A DNA stretch of 64,000 nucleotides from Eriocheir sinensis (GCF_024679095.1 NW_026111823.1:72001-136000); one strand, 5' to 3'. Numbered from the stretch's first letter, positions 37,621-56,045 are shown. The notes: a model not told the origin generated them from the letters alone. Translations and numbers: made by a program.

Positions 37621-38662
37621 ACAGTGTCAGCCATAACATTCTACTTAGAAAATGTAACAAATTAGGAATCGATATATTATGGTTTAAAGATTATTTGTGT
37701 AACAGGACTCAGTCTGTGTGAATTGGGAGAAATTTGTCCTCTACACGAGAAGTATCTTTTGGAGTCCCGCAAGGATCTATTCTCGGCCCTTTGCTATTTA
37801 ACGTTTATGTAAATGACCTGTCATAAGAAATTAAAGAATGTTTTATTATACAATATGCTGACGACACACAATTCATTCATACTGGAAATACTGAAAATCT
37901 ACCTGAATTAATTCTTAGTACAGAATAGACGTTAGAAAAAATTTAAAACTATTTTAACAGGAACGGTCTCTTGCTGAACTCCAAAAAGACTCTATGTATA
38001 TTTCTAGGCACAAGAGCTCTGATATCACGAATATCGGATAACACCACAATTAAAGTAGGGGGTGCCTTAGTTAAACCTTGCCAAAATGTCAAAAACTTGG
38101 GGCTACATTTCGACAGTAACATGTTGTTTGATACGCACGTGACAGAAATTAGTAAAAAAGTATCTGGCATGCTTATGTACATCAATCGTTTTCAAGACTT
38201 GCTCAGCAGAGAAGCCAGGCTAATAGTGGTTCAGACACTTGCTTTACGTCACCTTAACTATGGGATAACTCTTTGGGGCACCACAAATATCACACAGGTG
38301 AATAGGGTTCAGAAGCTACAGAATTTTGCTGCAAAAGTGGTTACTGGGGGAGCCAAGTTTGACCATGTTAGCCCACTCTTAAAGGAACTTCAATTGCCAA
38401 ATATTGAGCAGATGTGCATTTTTGAACAGTGCATCATAGTATTCAAAGCACTGAAGAAGCATTTTCCTGAATGGCTATTCTCCTTTCCACGAGTAGGACA
38501 AATAGTTGACACAAACACAAGACAACAAAATCTCCTCTATGTACCAAAAACACACACTGACATTGGGTCCCGATTTATCACAGTCAGAGGGCCAAAACTA
38601 TGGAATAACCTCCCCACAAAAGTAGAGAATTGTCACAGTTTGCATACCTTAAGGTCAATCTG
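37621..38662 (+). pseudogene. LINE reverse transcriptase remnant (family D)
   Basis: One reading frame can be followed from about 37626 to the stop at 38660 through several in-frame stops (near 37719, 37824, 37926 and 37943). It shows LGIDILWFKDYL, the RT block [23 protein letters not shown], the catalytic motif QYADDTQFIH, then NGLLLNSKKT, VKNLGLHFDS, LALRHLNYGITLWG, VNRVQKLQNFAAKVVTGG and GPKLWNNLPTKV. The catalytic Asp pair survives but the stops make it non-coding. The YITLWG-like and QNFAAKVV style is that of jockey/L2-like LINEs rather than families A-C. The 5' part is missing. Confidence 0.85.
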
Positions 38663-38910
38663 AAGAAACACCTCTCTCAAGATAGCACTGGAAACTAATT
38701 ATACTGAATACTCTTTTTACATTTTATCATATAATGTTTTGCATGATGTCCTAGATATTAGTCCACACTTTATTTTTAGCAGCAGTTATATTCTAGTTAT
38801 ATTTTCAGGATTATCTAAAAAAATTCTACTCCATATACCGTATTCAGTAGTTTTAAGCCAGTAAAGAATAAATGGAATAACCATTGTATAAATGGAAATT
38901 CTGATTCTGA
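38663..38910 (+). mobile_element. Family D LINE 3' end with TTCTGA tail
   Basis: AT-rich 3' region ending ATAAATGGAAATTCTGATTC with two to three TTCTGA hexamers, then immediately (TC)n at 38911-38938. The tail and the microsatellite are in the same pyrimidine phase. Confidence 0.75.
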
Positions 38911-38939
38911 TTCTCTCTCTCTCTCTCTCTCTCTCTCTA
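38911..38939. repeat. (TC)n tract at LINE D terminus
   Basis: A short TC run starting exactly where the TTCTGA tail ends. Confidence 0.95.
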
Positions 38940-38979
38940 GCACGCCCTAGGAAGACACAAATGCTCTCTCACGAAGATT

Positions 38980-39500
38980 TGCCGCCCAGAACACACGAGG
39001 GACTTCGAAAGCCAGGAGGAGGAGGAAGAGGAGGAGGAGGAGGAAAAGCAATACCAAGGTAGCGAGGAAGAGTAAGAAGAGAAGGAAGACTTGAAAATGA
39101 GGTTAGGAAATGAGAAGGAAGAGGAGGAAGACTAGTAAGAAGAAGAAGAAGAAAAAAAAAGAAAAAAAAGAAAAAAAGAAAACAAAAGGAAGAAGAGGAG
39201 CAGGTCAAGAAAGTGAACTAGCAAGAGAAAAGAGAAGAAAAATTGGAAACATGGATGATGATGATGATGAGGAGGAGGAGGAGGAGGTAAAATGAAAGAA
39301 AAATGGAAAAAATGCAAAACCGGAAGAAGTTGAAAGAAAAGACGAAAACGAGCCTGAGGCTTCTGTATTGAAGGAAGAGGTGGAGGAGGAGGAGGATGGG
39401 GGGCGATGATGTCGAGGTGCTGTAAGAGAAGGAAGTGGAAGGAGGAAGAAGATTATGGTTACAGAGGAATGTTAAACCGGGAAGCAAAAGAGGAGCTCCA
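38980..39500. other. Purine-rich low-complexity DNA
   Basis: GAG/GAA/AAG-rich sequence, with A-rich runs near 39138-39190. Frames are Lys/Glu/Arg-rich artefacts. Confidence 0.7.
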
Positions 39501-40216
39501 TTCGTCACCCTCCGTCCTACATTCTCTTTTTTCCTCTACCCTTTTGTCTCCCTTCTTCTCCATTCTCTTCTTCCCACACGCATACTTCCTTTTCTTCCTT
39601 ATCCTTCCCTTCTCTTTCTCTGTTTCTCCTTTTTTTCTACCTTCTACTCTTTTCCTTCTTTGTCTTATTTTCTACTGTTTGCCATACCCTTGCCTTCTCC
39701 CTTTTATACTCTCCCTTTTCATATTTTTCCCCCTTATTATTTTTCTCTCCCTTTTTATTTCCGTCTCATGTCCTTACCTTTTTTTTTTTTCGTCCGTTCA
39801 ATTTTTTCTCCTTTTATTTTTAAGTCGTATTATTTTTTTTCGACACAGTCTCTTTATCTTTCTTCCTCTCACCCTTCTCATTTGTTGGTGTAGCTTCCTT
39901 CCTTCATTCCTTCCAGATTTTGTTCTTTCCATCCTTTTTTTTCATTTTACTCTTTTTTTATATCATTTCTCGCTTTCCAAAACTAACCCCTTTGTGTATA
40001 TATAGTCATGTCTCCTACTCCTCCTCTCCCTTCCTTCCTTCCCTTCCTCCTTCGTATCATCGTCCTGTCTTCGGTATTTTCCACAGATTTACCCTTCCTC
40101 GTTTTCTCCACCAACTCTCTTTCCTCAAGATATTCTCTCCTTTCCTTTTTTTTTCCCTTTTACTTTTTCCCTCCCGCTTCATCATCTCTCCTTTCCACTT
40201 TTTTTCTGCTACCTAA
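39501..40216. other. Pyrimidine-rich low-complexity DNA
   Basis: T/C-rich sequence with TTCC and CTTT motifs ending in (TCC)n. Frames are Phe/Leu/Ser/Pro-rich artefacts. Confidence 0.7.
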
Positions 40217-40246
40217 TCCTCCTCCTCCTCCTCCTCCTCCTCCTCC
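40217..40246. repeat. (TCC)n tract at LINE A 5' junction
   Basis: A TCC run directly before the truncated LINE copy at 40247. Confidence 0.95.
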
Positions 40247-40538
40247 CTATTCAAGCGAAGCGATGCAACACAGACATTGGTAGGAGTTTCTTCTCTATCC
40301 GAGTCATACGCCATTGGAACGACCTCCCTGTTGAAGTAGTAAGTGCAGAAACCATCAACTCCTTCAAAAATCGCATCGACAGTCACTTCGTGACGACAGG
40401 AGTAAACTGAAAATACGCACCGAAATGACTTGAACTGCCCTGCAGGCACCCAGCGACTCTCAGGAAGATCACCGCTCCACAGCAGGCAACCTCGTTATGA
40501 ATAAACAGGCTCTCTGTTGCCTGTCATTCCATGTTTCC
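40247..40538 (+). pseudogene. Family A LINE 3' fragment inside (TCC)n
   Basis: The frame IQAKRCNTDIGRSFFSIRVI continues through HWNDLPVEVVSAETINSFKN to RIDSHFVTTGVN and a stop at 40408. The 3' region then contains CAGGCAACCTCGTTATGAAT and ends in ATTCCATGTTTCC. A (TCC)n run follows at 40536-40557 and another precedes the fragment. Only the last 50 or so codons of the reverse transcriptase remain. The start codon position matches that of the copy at 17307. Confidence 0.87.
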
Positions 40539-40557
40539 TCCTCCTCCTCCTCCTCCT

Positions 40558-41520
<963 letters not shown>

Positions 41521-41762
41521 TGGCTTGGTGTGGCTTGGTGGGTTGATTGCCTCTACACACATTCATTACCTTTACACCTGCGTGATATATACAACTGAGG
41601 TCATAGCAGGTCTATATATTTTCCTACTTGACTTGATATTTCACCTTTTAAAGATTTTGACATATAAGGGAGTACATATTAAATTACAAATGCAATAGTA
41701 AGACTAAACAGTTTACATGAGGGAAAAAAGTAATAATAAAAAAAAATAGCTAGAATAATAAG

Positions 41763-43400
<1,638 letters not shown>

Positions 43401-43403
43401 TTG

Positions 43404-43672
43404 GGGGCATCGTGAATGCAGTCATCACCGAAGGGCGCGGCGCTGTCCTGGAAGCTGCAATGGTAATCGTCGCCTGAATAATTGCCAGAACCACTATTCT
43501 AATGAGTTTCAGTCCTAGTGACTCTATTCTCATTAATAACTCAAAATAAGTATTACTTAGGTTCTAGCACAGTAGATATTAGATCCATGCTGTCCATGTT
43601 GCATGGTGACACTGCGTCACCATGCTTCCAGGACAGCGCCCCCCCCCTTCGGTGATGACTGCATTCACGATG

Positions 43673-43676
<4 letters not shown>
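43404..43676. repeat. Inverted repeat, about 52-bp arms
   Basis: 43404-43455 and 43624-43675 are near-perfect reverse complements, containing GCATCGTGAATGCAGTCATC and GCTGTCCTGGAAGC. They differ mainly in a C run. The spacer is about 170 bp. The right arm ends directly at a (TA)n array. Confidence 0.85.

Positions 43677-43728
<52 letters not shown>
43677..43728. repeat. (TA)n microsatellite
   Basis: A TA run of about 52 bp. Confidence 0.97.
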
Positions 43729-46990
<3,262 letters not shown>

Positions 46991-47396
46991 AACTTTTATT
47001 CATGTGGATTGCTTTATTTTTTTCGAAGTATATTTTTCTGACGCTATATTTCCGACGAACAGTTAGCGCCGTTATTACTCCCATTGCGTTTTAGCAACCA
47101 CGAAAAATACATCGGCGGGTTATTCTCTCCCCTTTTCTGTTGTGTAGGTGCAGGCCACTTATCTCAGAATAGGTCCACTGTCTACCCTGCCTTCCACAGT
47201 GCCTCTCTTACTTCATTCTTATGTGAACAGTTCCACCCATCATAGTAAAAGAAAGCAGCTCAAGGCCTAAACATAAATGAAAACCAGAAAGACAACTGAA
47301 AACACAAGAAGCCCATTAAGGTAACACTATGATAACACGATGGATACTAGTATTTATTTCATTTTTTCTCTTTTTTTTCTCGTGTCTGTGTCTTGG

Positions 47397-47399
<3 letters not shown>

Positions 47400-47490
<91 letters not shown>
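47400..47490. repeat. (GT)n microsatellite
   Basis: A GT run of about 91 bp. Confidence 0.97.
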
Positions 47491-47492
<2 letters not shown>

Positions 47493-47499
47493 AGATTTA

Positions 47500-48550
47500 A
47501 GTAACCTATTCATTGTTCGAATTGACTAAAAACGATAACAACTTTATTTTTTCAACATCACTTCGTAAACACTTGACCAAGGTATTAGTACTCGTTCCCT
47601 TTAAACATTGGCTCTATTCCCGTTGTTGTTTTGTTGTTGTTGTATATCTTTATTTAGTTATGTAACCTTTTTTCTTATTTTGTATATTCGTTATACTCCT
47701 TATTTCGTATCTTTATTCCCGTTTGTTTGCTTGTTTTTTGTTTGTTAGTTTGGTGTGGTGAGTTATTGATATTACGGCTCTTCCTTTGGACCTAATTCTC
47801 CCGGCAAACCTTCAACCACTTAATTGTTCCTGGCGGCACTTTACGGCCGCTCTTATCATGCAAAAAGCGTGAAACCTTTTTGTTTTTACGGTGTCGGCGC
47901 CACACAAACACCGCCAGCGAGTGTTTTACCGACTAATTGTTTCCGTCGGTTCTTTACGATCACTCTTAACTCGTTGTGGTCTATTGTGCTTAGTGTCCGG
48001 TGTTTTTTTGCTTTCATAATCTGTGAAGTTTATGGTTTCTGTTATTTTTTATGGTTTTGCTTCCCGGCGATAGAGAACCGTCAGTTGTTTATCCTCCTAA
48101 TTGTTTCGGGAGATTTTACGGCAACTGTAAACTTGTAATGTCTTTTCATGATATTACTTTCCAGTGATGTGTTACCGACAAAGACATAACCCAGTAATGT
48201 TCTCTTACACGTCACAAGTCACAAAGGCAGCTAACACATGTGTTGCCAGTAAATTAACATATCATTTTTAATTAATTTATATAACACAAAGCTAAAATCT
48301 TTAAAGAAATATACTTAATTTATAATATTATGTACTTTTATATACCACATCGAAAGTTAACACGATCGATTTTACCAGCAAACATTTCACTAACTTTTTT
48401 TCAATTACTCTTATGCTGCAACTATTTCACCAGCACAAAGCTAACTGTTTTTTTCCGTATCAAGCCGAGAACTATGATGAAAACACATCTTATTTGTCCC
48501 AGAAACATATAACCAACTTATTAGCACTTAATTTCCTGTCTTTCATTATC
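47500..48550. other. Intergenic DNA, no gene seen
   Basis: AT-rich sequence with loosely recurring phrases such as TTTTACGG and CTAATTGTTTC (47920-48120). Possibly eroded tandem repeats. Confidence 0.4.
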
Positions 48551-48567
48551 ATTTAGCATTATTTTAG

Positions 48568-48730
48568 CCCAGCGGCACGGAGCGCCTTGCCGTGAATCCA
48601 CGTGCTCGGGTTTGATCCAAACCCGGGGCAGTCGGCGTCCAGTTCACCCAGCTGTTTATCCTCCCATCGATTTGATCGATAAATGGATACCTGGGGAAAT
48701 ATAGGAAAGATAAACGGTGGTAGCTCGGAT
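48568..48730 (+). mobile_element. Possible tRNA-derived SINE
   Basis: TAGCCCAGCGG fits the A-box consensus of tRNA-type Pol III promoters, and GGGTTTGATCC about 45 bases later fits the B box. The tail continues without an obvious poly-A. It is not the same family as the SINE at 53155. The 3' end is approximate. Confidence 0.45.
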
Positions 48731-49539
48731 GTCACACTTGTCTTGTGTTTCCGGATAAGGGGTTCATATCAGTCATAGTTTCAACGGCCAGTGAAACTAA
48801 GATGAGCACCGAGGCCACGCGCAGATCTGTGTGTGCCCCCAACTCTACCTCGATCATTAACTCGCAGCATTTACGAACGGACAGACTTAAAATTACCTTT
48901 GTTTGTGTTTGCATTAGTCTCCTGTCGCCATGAATACAATTACGGAACGGTAATTTCCCTGCGTGTCTTCTCTTTATAACCACAATCAGCGGGGAACAGT
49001 CGTGAAATATCGTGTGCAGTCCTCGGGGCGGAAATTAATGTTTTGATGCCTGTACACTCTAAGCGCCGTTATCCCTGCAACATTTTCTCTCATAGTAACA
49101 TTTTCTCGACTTTACCAGTACGGACACACACTCGTAATTATGAAATGGTGATCTATAATATTTCTATTCGAGCAGGATATTAATTGTACTCCTTTAATAC
49201 TCTAACCATTTTTCTCCTCAGCAGTATTTGACAAGCTTCATTTTCATATCGCACCTCATAATTCATCCTGACAACCCTGGCTTAAAATTAATCAGCTCGT
49301 GTTTCCTTTTTTTTTTTTTTCACATCAAGTATTTTGTCACAAGCTTAGCCGGACAGGGCACACACTCCACACTTTCACGTTGTACCTTCGTAACACATCC
49401 TGACATCAGAACTTTTGTTATTATTAAGTCATAAATATTCAGCGGCCAAAAATACACGAGTCGCGTCTGACTCTCCCTCTTCCTCTTAACAACCACTAGA
49501 GACGAGGGTGGCGTAAGCTGTAGCACTCTCCCTCCCCCC

Positions 49540-50170
49540 CCTCCTCACAACTCACGCACGACACTGTCAGTTTACAACGCCTCGGAAATTGACTTCTTTA
49601 TTCTGGTGTTACGATCTTTATAGTTCTGACAGTTTGGGTGGCACGTTTGAAATCTTACTTTTCTACTTTCCCACCACTGCACATCTCACACACAAGCTTG
49701 GCCATTCACGACGCCTCGGAATTTAACTCTCTAGTCGTTGTTGGTGTTTCCTTTTAATTTGATATCTGTGACAGTTTGGGGGCAGAGTTTTCTTTATGTA
49801 TTTCTTTTGTCCTCTCGCTGCTCCCTCACACTCTTAACACTTTACGAAGTCTCGGAAATTTACTTTCTTTTAGTGTTACTTTAGTGTTACTTATTAATAG
49901 CTTTGATCTTACAACAGACCTCGGAAATAACGTATTATATTCTAACGTCACAAATTAATAGTCTTTTACTTTCTACCTCTTGCAGTTCAGTCATTGCTAT
50001 TATACGGACAACCACATCTCGGATATTAACTTTTTTTTATGCAGTCAGTATTTAGAGCTAGGAATCCATCGTCTTTTACAACTATGATATTAAGTACTAC
50101 AATTGTTCCTTCTTTTCAGACTCTTGCAACTCTCACAACCTTCATACAGAGCATAACTCCTTTCAGATAA
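49540..50170. repeat. Eroded tandem array around CCTCGGAAATTAACTT
   Basis: The motif ACGCCTCGGAAATTGACTT and variants recur near 49580, 49710, 49848, 49918 and 50018 in one orientation. Many are preceded by CACAC/TCACAA-type DNA and followed by a TTTTAGTGTTA-like segment. Spacing is about 70-140 bp. Related sequences near 51868 and 52110 extend the family. Confidence 0.65.
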
Positions 50171-50214
50171 TCTCTTTAGTGTGTTGTTATCAGTACTGAC
50201 GTAGTGCAGCTGAC

Positions 50215-50380
50215 CTGCTTGATGGGCGAGCCTCCCATAACTCACTCTGCGAGGGGGGTACCTATTTTGTCCTACTGCTTAAGGAGTGCCTCTCCCGTCT
50301 CGCTGGTCGCGGGTTTGATCCCCGGCGCTGGCAAAGCCTTTCCTTGTCTGGATTAATTTCTCGTGTGTTTCGTTACATGC
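50215..50380 (+). mobile_element. Possible tRNA-derived SINE, second type
   Basis: GCGGGTTTGATCCCCGG is a good B box with stem-forming flanks, as in a tRNA T-arm. The upstream A box is weak (TGCTTAAGGAG). I see no intact tRNA cloverleaf, so a SINE head or tRNA pseudogene is more likely than a functional tRNA. Confidence 0.4.
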
Positions 50381-50599
50381 CGAGGTCGTGTGGGAGTGTA
50401 TAGTAAAGAGTAAATTCTGTCATTTCATTGAAACCTACAAGTATCGCCGGCTTCTCTTTTGTATGACCACGATAGTATTAAAGATGGCGGTGCATGTAGT
50501 CTTTCCTCTCCTCACATCTCTTATCAATGTCTCTCATCCTCAACAGGCACACAAACGGACACAAAAAATACCTATGAGATACATGAAGTCATTCCTCTC

Positions 50600-50730
50600 C
50601 TTCCGTCTCTCTCCATCATCTCTCATTCCATCTCTCTCCATTTTCATATCTCCTTCCATCTCCCTCCATCTCCATTTTTCCTTCCATCTCTCTCCATCTC
50701 CATCTCCCCTTCCATCTCTCTCACAGCCAT
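50600..50730. repeat. Degenerate (CCATCT)n hexanucleotide repeat
   Basis: TCTCTCCATC/TTCCATC units in tandem, keeping frames open on both strands. Confidence 0.85.
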
Positions 50731-53100
50731 GACTGACATACCAACAGGCATCGGAAACTAATGAGGTGTTACTATTCAAAACATCAACTTACAACTAACT
50801 TTGTCACCGTAACCACGTATAAGATGACAAGTAATAACAGCTCCCCATTCACTCCACCTCAGACAGTGGAGGACTCTCGAAGCTGCTTCTGTAGAGGGTG
50901 GAGGGCAGCGCTAATACTCACCGGCCCTGTCTGGAAGGGGACTTTCTTTACTCCATCCAGACAGAGTGGCCGCGACGTTCAGTGCTGCCCCCTAGAAAGA
51001 AACGGCTGCGAAAGACCCAGGCACTTAGTCTTTACGTATCACTGTGCATTTTTGTGCGGTACAGGAGTGAGTTGAAGGCCCAAAATAGATGTATAAAAAA
51101 TAAAAATCCTCCTGGCGTTTGGAGATAACTTTTTGTTGTTGTTGTTGATATAGTGTTGCCGGTATATGTCAGCCACAAGCTATACGTTACACCTGGAGTA
51201 TCTTTGAGAGTCACAAGGGAAAGGCTACTTGTAACTTTTATTTCTTTTTACCTCACTCAATTCTCTCCGTCTCCAAGTTCTACAGACAATCAGGCTTAAG
51301 AAGTTAATTTATTTTTTTGAACAAAGGAGGTGATAAGTAGAAGCGATTAGTAGAACATGGTTTACCTAACCTACATGTTTTGTCTACTTGATCTTGTAAG
51401 TGGATAAAAGTACGTGGCATATTTCTTTCTTTTTCTCTCCACCGCATGCAACGAACTCGAGACTTGCACACACCACTAGACTTGAAGTGAAGTGTTGTGT
51501 GCTGCTAGTTACTTAACTCATGTACAAGTTGCCTCTAGTTCTTCTTTAACACTTTCACAGACACAACTTTTCTTGACTTCAAACTCGTTATTTCTTTTAC
51601 TATTTTTGTAAGTTTCAAGTTACGTCTAGCTCTTATTTAACTCCTACAATATTATATAGCACAATTATCTTTATGTTCTCCTCACTCAACCCTTTACACA
51701 AGCCTAACTGACCACCACATCCTGTACATTAACTTGTACATTTTCCATTTCCAGACGATCAGAGGCTTGTTCCCTCCACCAGCAATAACCACTGACAAAG
51801 GTATGTAGCACAGCCTTCTCCTCCTTCCTTACGCCTCACGCAACTCTCTCACATCCTCTGCAAACCTCAAGACCTCGGAAATCAATGTTTTGTCGTGTAT
51901 TTACTGCCATAAGCTCCTTACCATTTAAGCCACAATTCCCACGTCTAGTTTCCCTTTAAATAATAATCATACTCGAGGTGATATAGTATGGACGGCGGTG
52001 CGCGCTGTCTTTCCTCTCCTTCCATCTCTTATTCCTCTCACAACTTTGACAGACAGAAAAGGCATCGGCAGTTAAAGTGACGGTCTTATTATTTAATGCC
52101 TCAAGACCCTCTACCTTGGAAAACAACTTTTTTATGAATGTATTTACTGCGCTAAGCTCATTGCTATTTCAGCCACAATATATACGTCTTGCTCACCTTT
52201 AAATAACATAATAGCAGCGGTAGAACAGCCGTTCTTAGCTTTCCAACTAAAGCAACTCTCCCACAGTCTTGGGTAACCACGACTAAACTGTGGACTAATT
52301 CTTTGGCTGGTGTTAGGAATTGCCTGACGCTGTTAGTACTTAAGCCATAAGTATTAAGGTAACTGTTTCATGGCTTTAGTAATAATAAGTGGAGTCTTAA
52401 ATTTTGTTACTTTTCTCGGTTTTTTTCTCGTACATTTTTTTGTTTAATCCTCCTTCACTGTGCTATTTTTTTCTCATCAGTTACGTAATTTTATTTTTAT
52501 TATTATTTCATGCCTGTCGTGATACGTTTTAAAGTCTGAAGTTTTATGTTATTTGTCAGTTGTTTCTCGCATTTTCTTCAGTGTAATCAATCCCTTTCAC
52601 TTTTTTCTTCACTTATTATTTTTCATGTTTTTTCTTCTGTATAGATAGTTGTGTATTTCTCTTGGCATCCTTAGTTAATATAGCAACGTCTCAGGTTTAC
52701 ACAAATTCTTCAGCTGTCACGGAAGGCCGTTGATTCTTAAACCGTAAACAACATTCGCTGTATTTCTTTGCTCTAGAAAATATGCAGTGTGTCGTTACGT
52801 CATTTATCGGCTCAATGAACGATCTGGGCTTTAGTATTAACCTTCAAGAACTTTAATTATTTGCGGGAACAGTCCATAGCGTTTTTTTGTGTTATCTCGT
52901 TATCTTTCTCGGTTCATCTTTTATCTCCACCTCCCTTGAGCTGCCTCGTCCGCTGTGACAGAGATGCACAAGACTTTTTTCTTAATCACTGAAATATTAA
53001 GAAGTACAATCTTAACTTTTTTTCATCCTTTTACTCTCACTCTTAAGGCAACACAACTTTAAATTTACTCATGTAACTTTAGTGTTTTCAGTTCACACAC
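50731..53100. other. Intergenic DNA, no gene seen
   Basis: Mixed AT-rich sequence holding two outlying copies of the CTCGGAAAT motif (near 51868 and 52110). No protein motif or RNA gene recognised. Confidence 0.45.
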
Positions 53101-53119
53101 AAAAAATCACGTGAACATT

Positions 53120-53154
53120 TATATTTATATTTATATTTATATTTATATTTATAA
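53120..53154. repeat. (TTTATA)n hexanucleotide repeat
   Basis: Five or so tandem TTTATA units directly preceding the SINE, possibly its target site. Confidence 0.85.
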
Positions 53155-53499
53155 GGGGAGGCGGTGGCTGAAAAGACAGAGTAACACCACCGCGTTCAGG
53201 AGGACGAGTTCAATCCTGCCCGGTGCCAAGCTGGGATTTTTCAGCCGCCGCCGAGTGGCTTAAAACTACCCACATGCTGTCCAGAAGACCACCTATCAAC
53301 CCGGACTCTAGATTCTAGGATTAAAGATGAGCTCTGGGAGGGCAGCATGAGCCAATGCAAGATGGCGCCACTATAAACACTCGCCTGCGCTAGAACAGGC
53401 TGGGCCGACCATCAGACCCACTGAAGAACCCTTGGGCCGATCATCAGGCCCCACCGGGAAAAAGCCTACCGGCGCTATAGGCCGCGACGTAAAAAAAAA
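53155..53499 (+). mobile_element. Full-length tRNA-derived SINE
   Basis: The 5' head GGGGAGGCGGTGGCTGAAAA contains an A-box-like element, and GAGTTCAATCCTG about 35 bases later a B-box-like element, the split Pol III promoter of a tRNA-derived SINE. The body contains GAGTGGCTTAAAACTACCCA and a segment AAGATGGCGCCACTATAAAC conserved in all three copies. The 3' end is a poly-A run at 53491-53499. Copies at 30962-31299 (minus) and 28532-28655 (minus, partial) establish the family. A short tandem change near 53411-53450 duplicates the GGGCCGA-CATCAG phrase. Confidence 0.9.
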
Positions 53500-53640
53500 T
53501 ATATATATATTATTTTTATTTATTTATTTTCCATTGATTACATGTATTACAAGCGTCCCCTCAACACAAGGACGTAGCCCAAAGTAATCATTCTTATTCT
53601 CCCAAAACGGACCAGCACTGTCTTCCTTTTAATGTACGTC

Positions 53641-53872
53641 GCATTAAGTAGCACAGTTCTTGCGCTCATAAATCGCGACTCACGCTGCTACAGGCGACCG
53701 GAGCATAAAATTAACGCTCATGTGAAGAAGTATTGGCACGCTATGAGGGGAAAAGGGGAGTGTGTAGGACGACGAGTACTGAGGACGGAAGTACAAGACA
53801 TAGACGGGAAGAAGAGAGACAGGAAGAGGTGGATTGATTATGTAAAAAGGAGTGTGCATGAACCTAAGTACT
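53641..53872 (+). pseudogene. RTE-like LINE C-terminal remnant
   Basis: The frame ending at 53872 reads YWHAMRGKGECVGRRVLRTE, then DGKKRDRKRWIDYVKRSVHE. This has the pattern of the extreme C terminus of many RTE-type LINE polyproteins: a tryptophan-containing segment, VGRRVL, a basic spacer, then RWIDxVK. The continuation beyond the minisatellite (KNRPEWRRFLHNSDTIQLG near 54264-54320) fits the final segment of the same tail. The catalytic domains are absent. Assignment is by pattern only. Confidence 0.6.
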
Positions 53873-54172
53873 GAGGACGGAAGTACAGGACATAGACGGG
53901 AAGAAGAGACAGGAAGAGATGGATTAGTTATGTAAAGAGGAGTGTGCATGAACCTAAGTAATGAGGACGGCAGTATAGGACACAGACGGAAAGAAGAGAG
54001 ACAGGAAGAGATGGATTGATTATGTAAAAAGGAGTGTGCATGAACCTAAGTAATGAGGACGGAAGTACAGGACACGGACGGGAAGAAGAGAGACAGGAAG
54101 AGGTGGACTGATTATGTGAAGAGGAGTGTGCATGAACCTAAGTAAAGAGGACGGTAGTACGGTATAAAAGAA
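53781..54172 (+). repeat. 92-bp minisatellite derived from LINE coding sequence
   Basis: Units beginning GAGGACGG start at 53781, 53873, 53963, 54055 and 54147, with spacings of 92, 90, 92 and 92 bp; the last is partial. Each unit repeats the RKRWIDYVKRSVHEP codons of the LINE tail. Confidence 0.92.
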
Positions 54173-54690
54173 AGACAGGGAAACTCAGGGCATGACTTGG
54201 ATGGATTGAACAAAAGAAGACAGAAGAGACGAAAGCATCAAGAAAACATATAGAGAAAAACCGACCAGAGTGGAGAAGGTTCTTACATAATAGCGACACC
54301 ATTCAACTTGGTATATTAATGCTGAGAAAATGGTTTAACGGTATAATCTAACTCCTTAAATGTTTACCCGCTGCTTCTTTTATTTTTAGCGTAGTCTTTG
54401 CTTTCATTAACGTCCACCTATTAATTAAGAAAATACTGCGATTTTAATTTAACTAATGGTTTCCGTTATTCCTTAAAAGATATGCGTATTTACCACGAGT
54501 CTTGCCTTCACTTCACGTACAGACTCGACGAAAGGACAATGCTTTTTAGATTACCACTAATATGGACTTAATAACAGTGCTCTAATTTCCCCAAGAAACA
54601 TGTACTGCCGCGTTGATAACTTGAAAAATACGATACATGTTTTTCCTTCCCGCGCATCACCTCGCTCAAATCATTCACACGCGACTGGAG
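54173..54690. other. LINE tail end then intergenic DNA
   Basis: The first 150 bases continue the RTE-like tail with one or more frameshifts. The remainder is AT-rich with no feature recognised. Confidence 0.5.
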
Positions 54691-54699
54691 CTTGGAAAT

Positions 54700-55321
<622 letters not shown>

Positions 55322-55410
55322 TTCAGTTTTGTGCCATGAAAAGTGTATCACAATAGCTCTTCCTGGTAAATTCATGACGTACATTTCCTGGAGGTTGAAG
55401 GAAACTAACA

Positions 55411-56045
55411 AACCTTCGTTACCTCACCGGGGTCCCAGCGCTGTCATGTGTTTACCTGTGTTACCTGGCTCAAACATCAGGACCAACTTAACAAACCTTC
55501 ACTACTTCACCCGGTCCAAGCGCTTTCATGTGTTTACCTGTGTTACCTGGCTCAAACATCAGGACCAACTTAACAAACCTTCACTACTTTACCCGGTCCA
55601 AGCGTGGCACGTGTTTACCTGTGTTACCTGGCTCAAACATCAGGACCAACTTAACAAACGTTCACTAATTCATCCGATCCAAGCGCTGGCATATGTTTAC
55701 CTGTGTCACCTGGCTCAAACATCAGGACCAACTTAACAAACCTTCACTACTTCACCCGGTCCAAGCGCTGGCATGTGCTTACCTGTCTTACCTGGCTCAA
55801 ACATCAGGACCAACTTAACAAACCTTCACTACTTCACCCGGTCCAAGCGCTGGCATGTGTTTACCTGTGTTACCTGGCTCAAACATCAGGACCAACTTAA
55901 CAAACCTTCACTACTTCACCCGGTCCAAGCGCTGGCATGTGTTTACCTGTGTTACCTGGCTCAAACATCAGGACCAACTTAAGAAACCTTCACTACTTCA
56001 CCCGGTACTAGCGCTGGCATGTATTTACCTGTGTTACCTGCCTCA
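55411..56045 (+). repeat. 82-bp spacer minisatellite, first block
   Basis: Seven to eight tandem copies of an 82-bp unit containing GGTCCAAGCGCTGGCATGTG and ACATCAGGACCAACTTAACA. Further blocks occur at 56580-56790, 57310-57850 and 58640-58880. Because 82 is not a multiple of three, each copy is read in a different frame, which produces several look-alike overlapping frames that are not genes. Confidence 0.95.

Noticed and set aside
50275..50350. Functional tRNA gene
   Set aside because: Only the T-arm-like B box is convincing. The acceptor and D stems do not close into a cloverleaf, so a SINE head or pseudogene is preferred.
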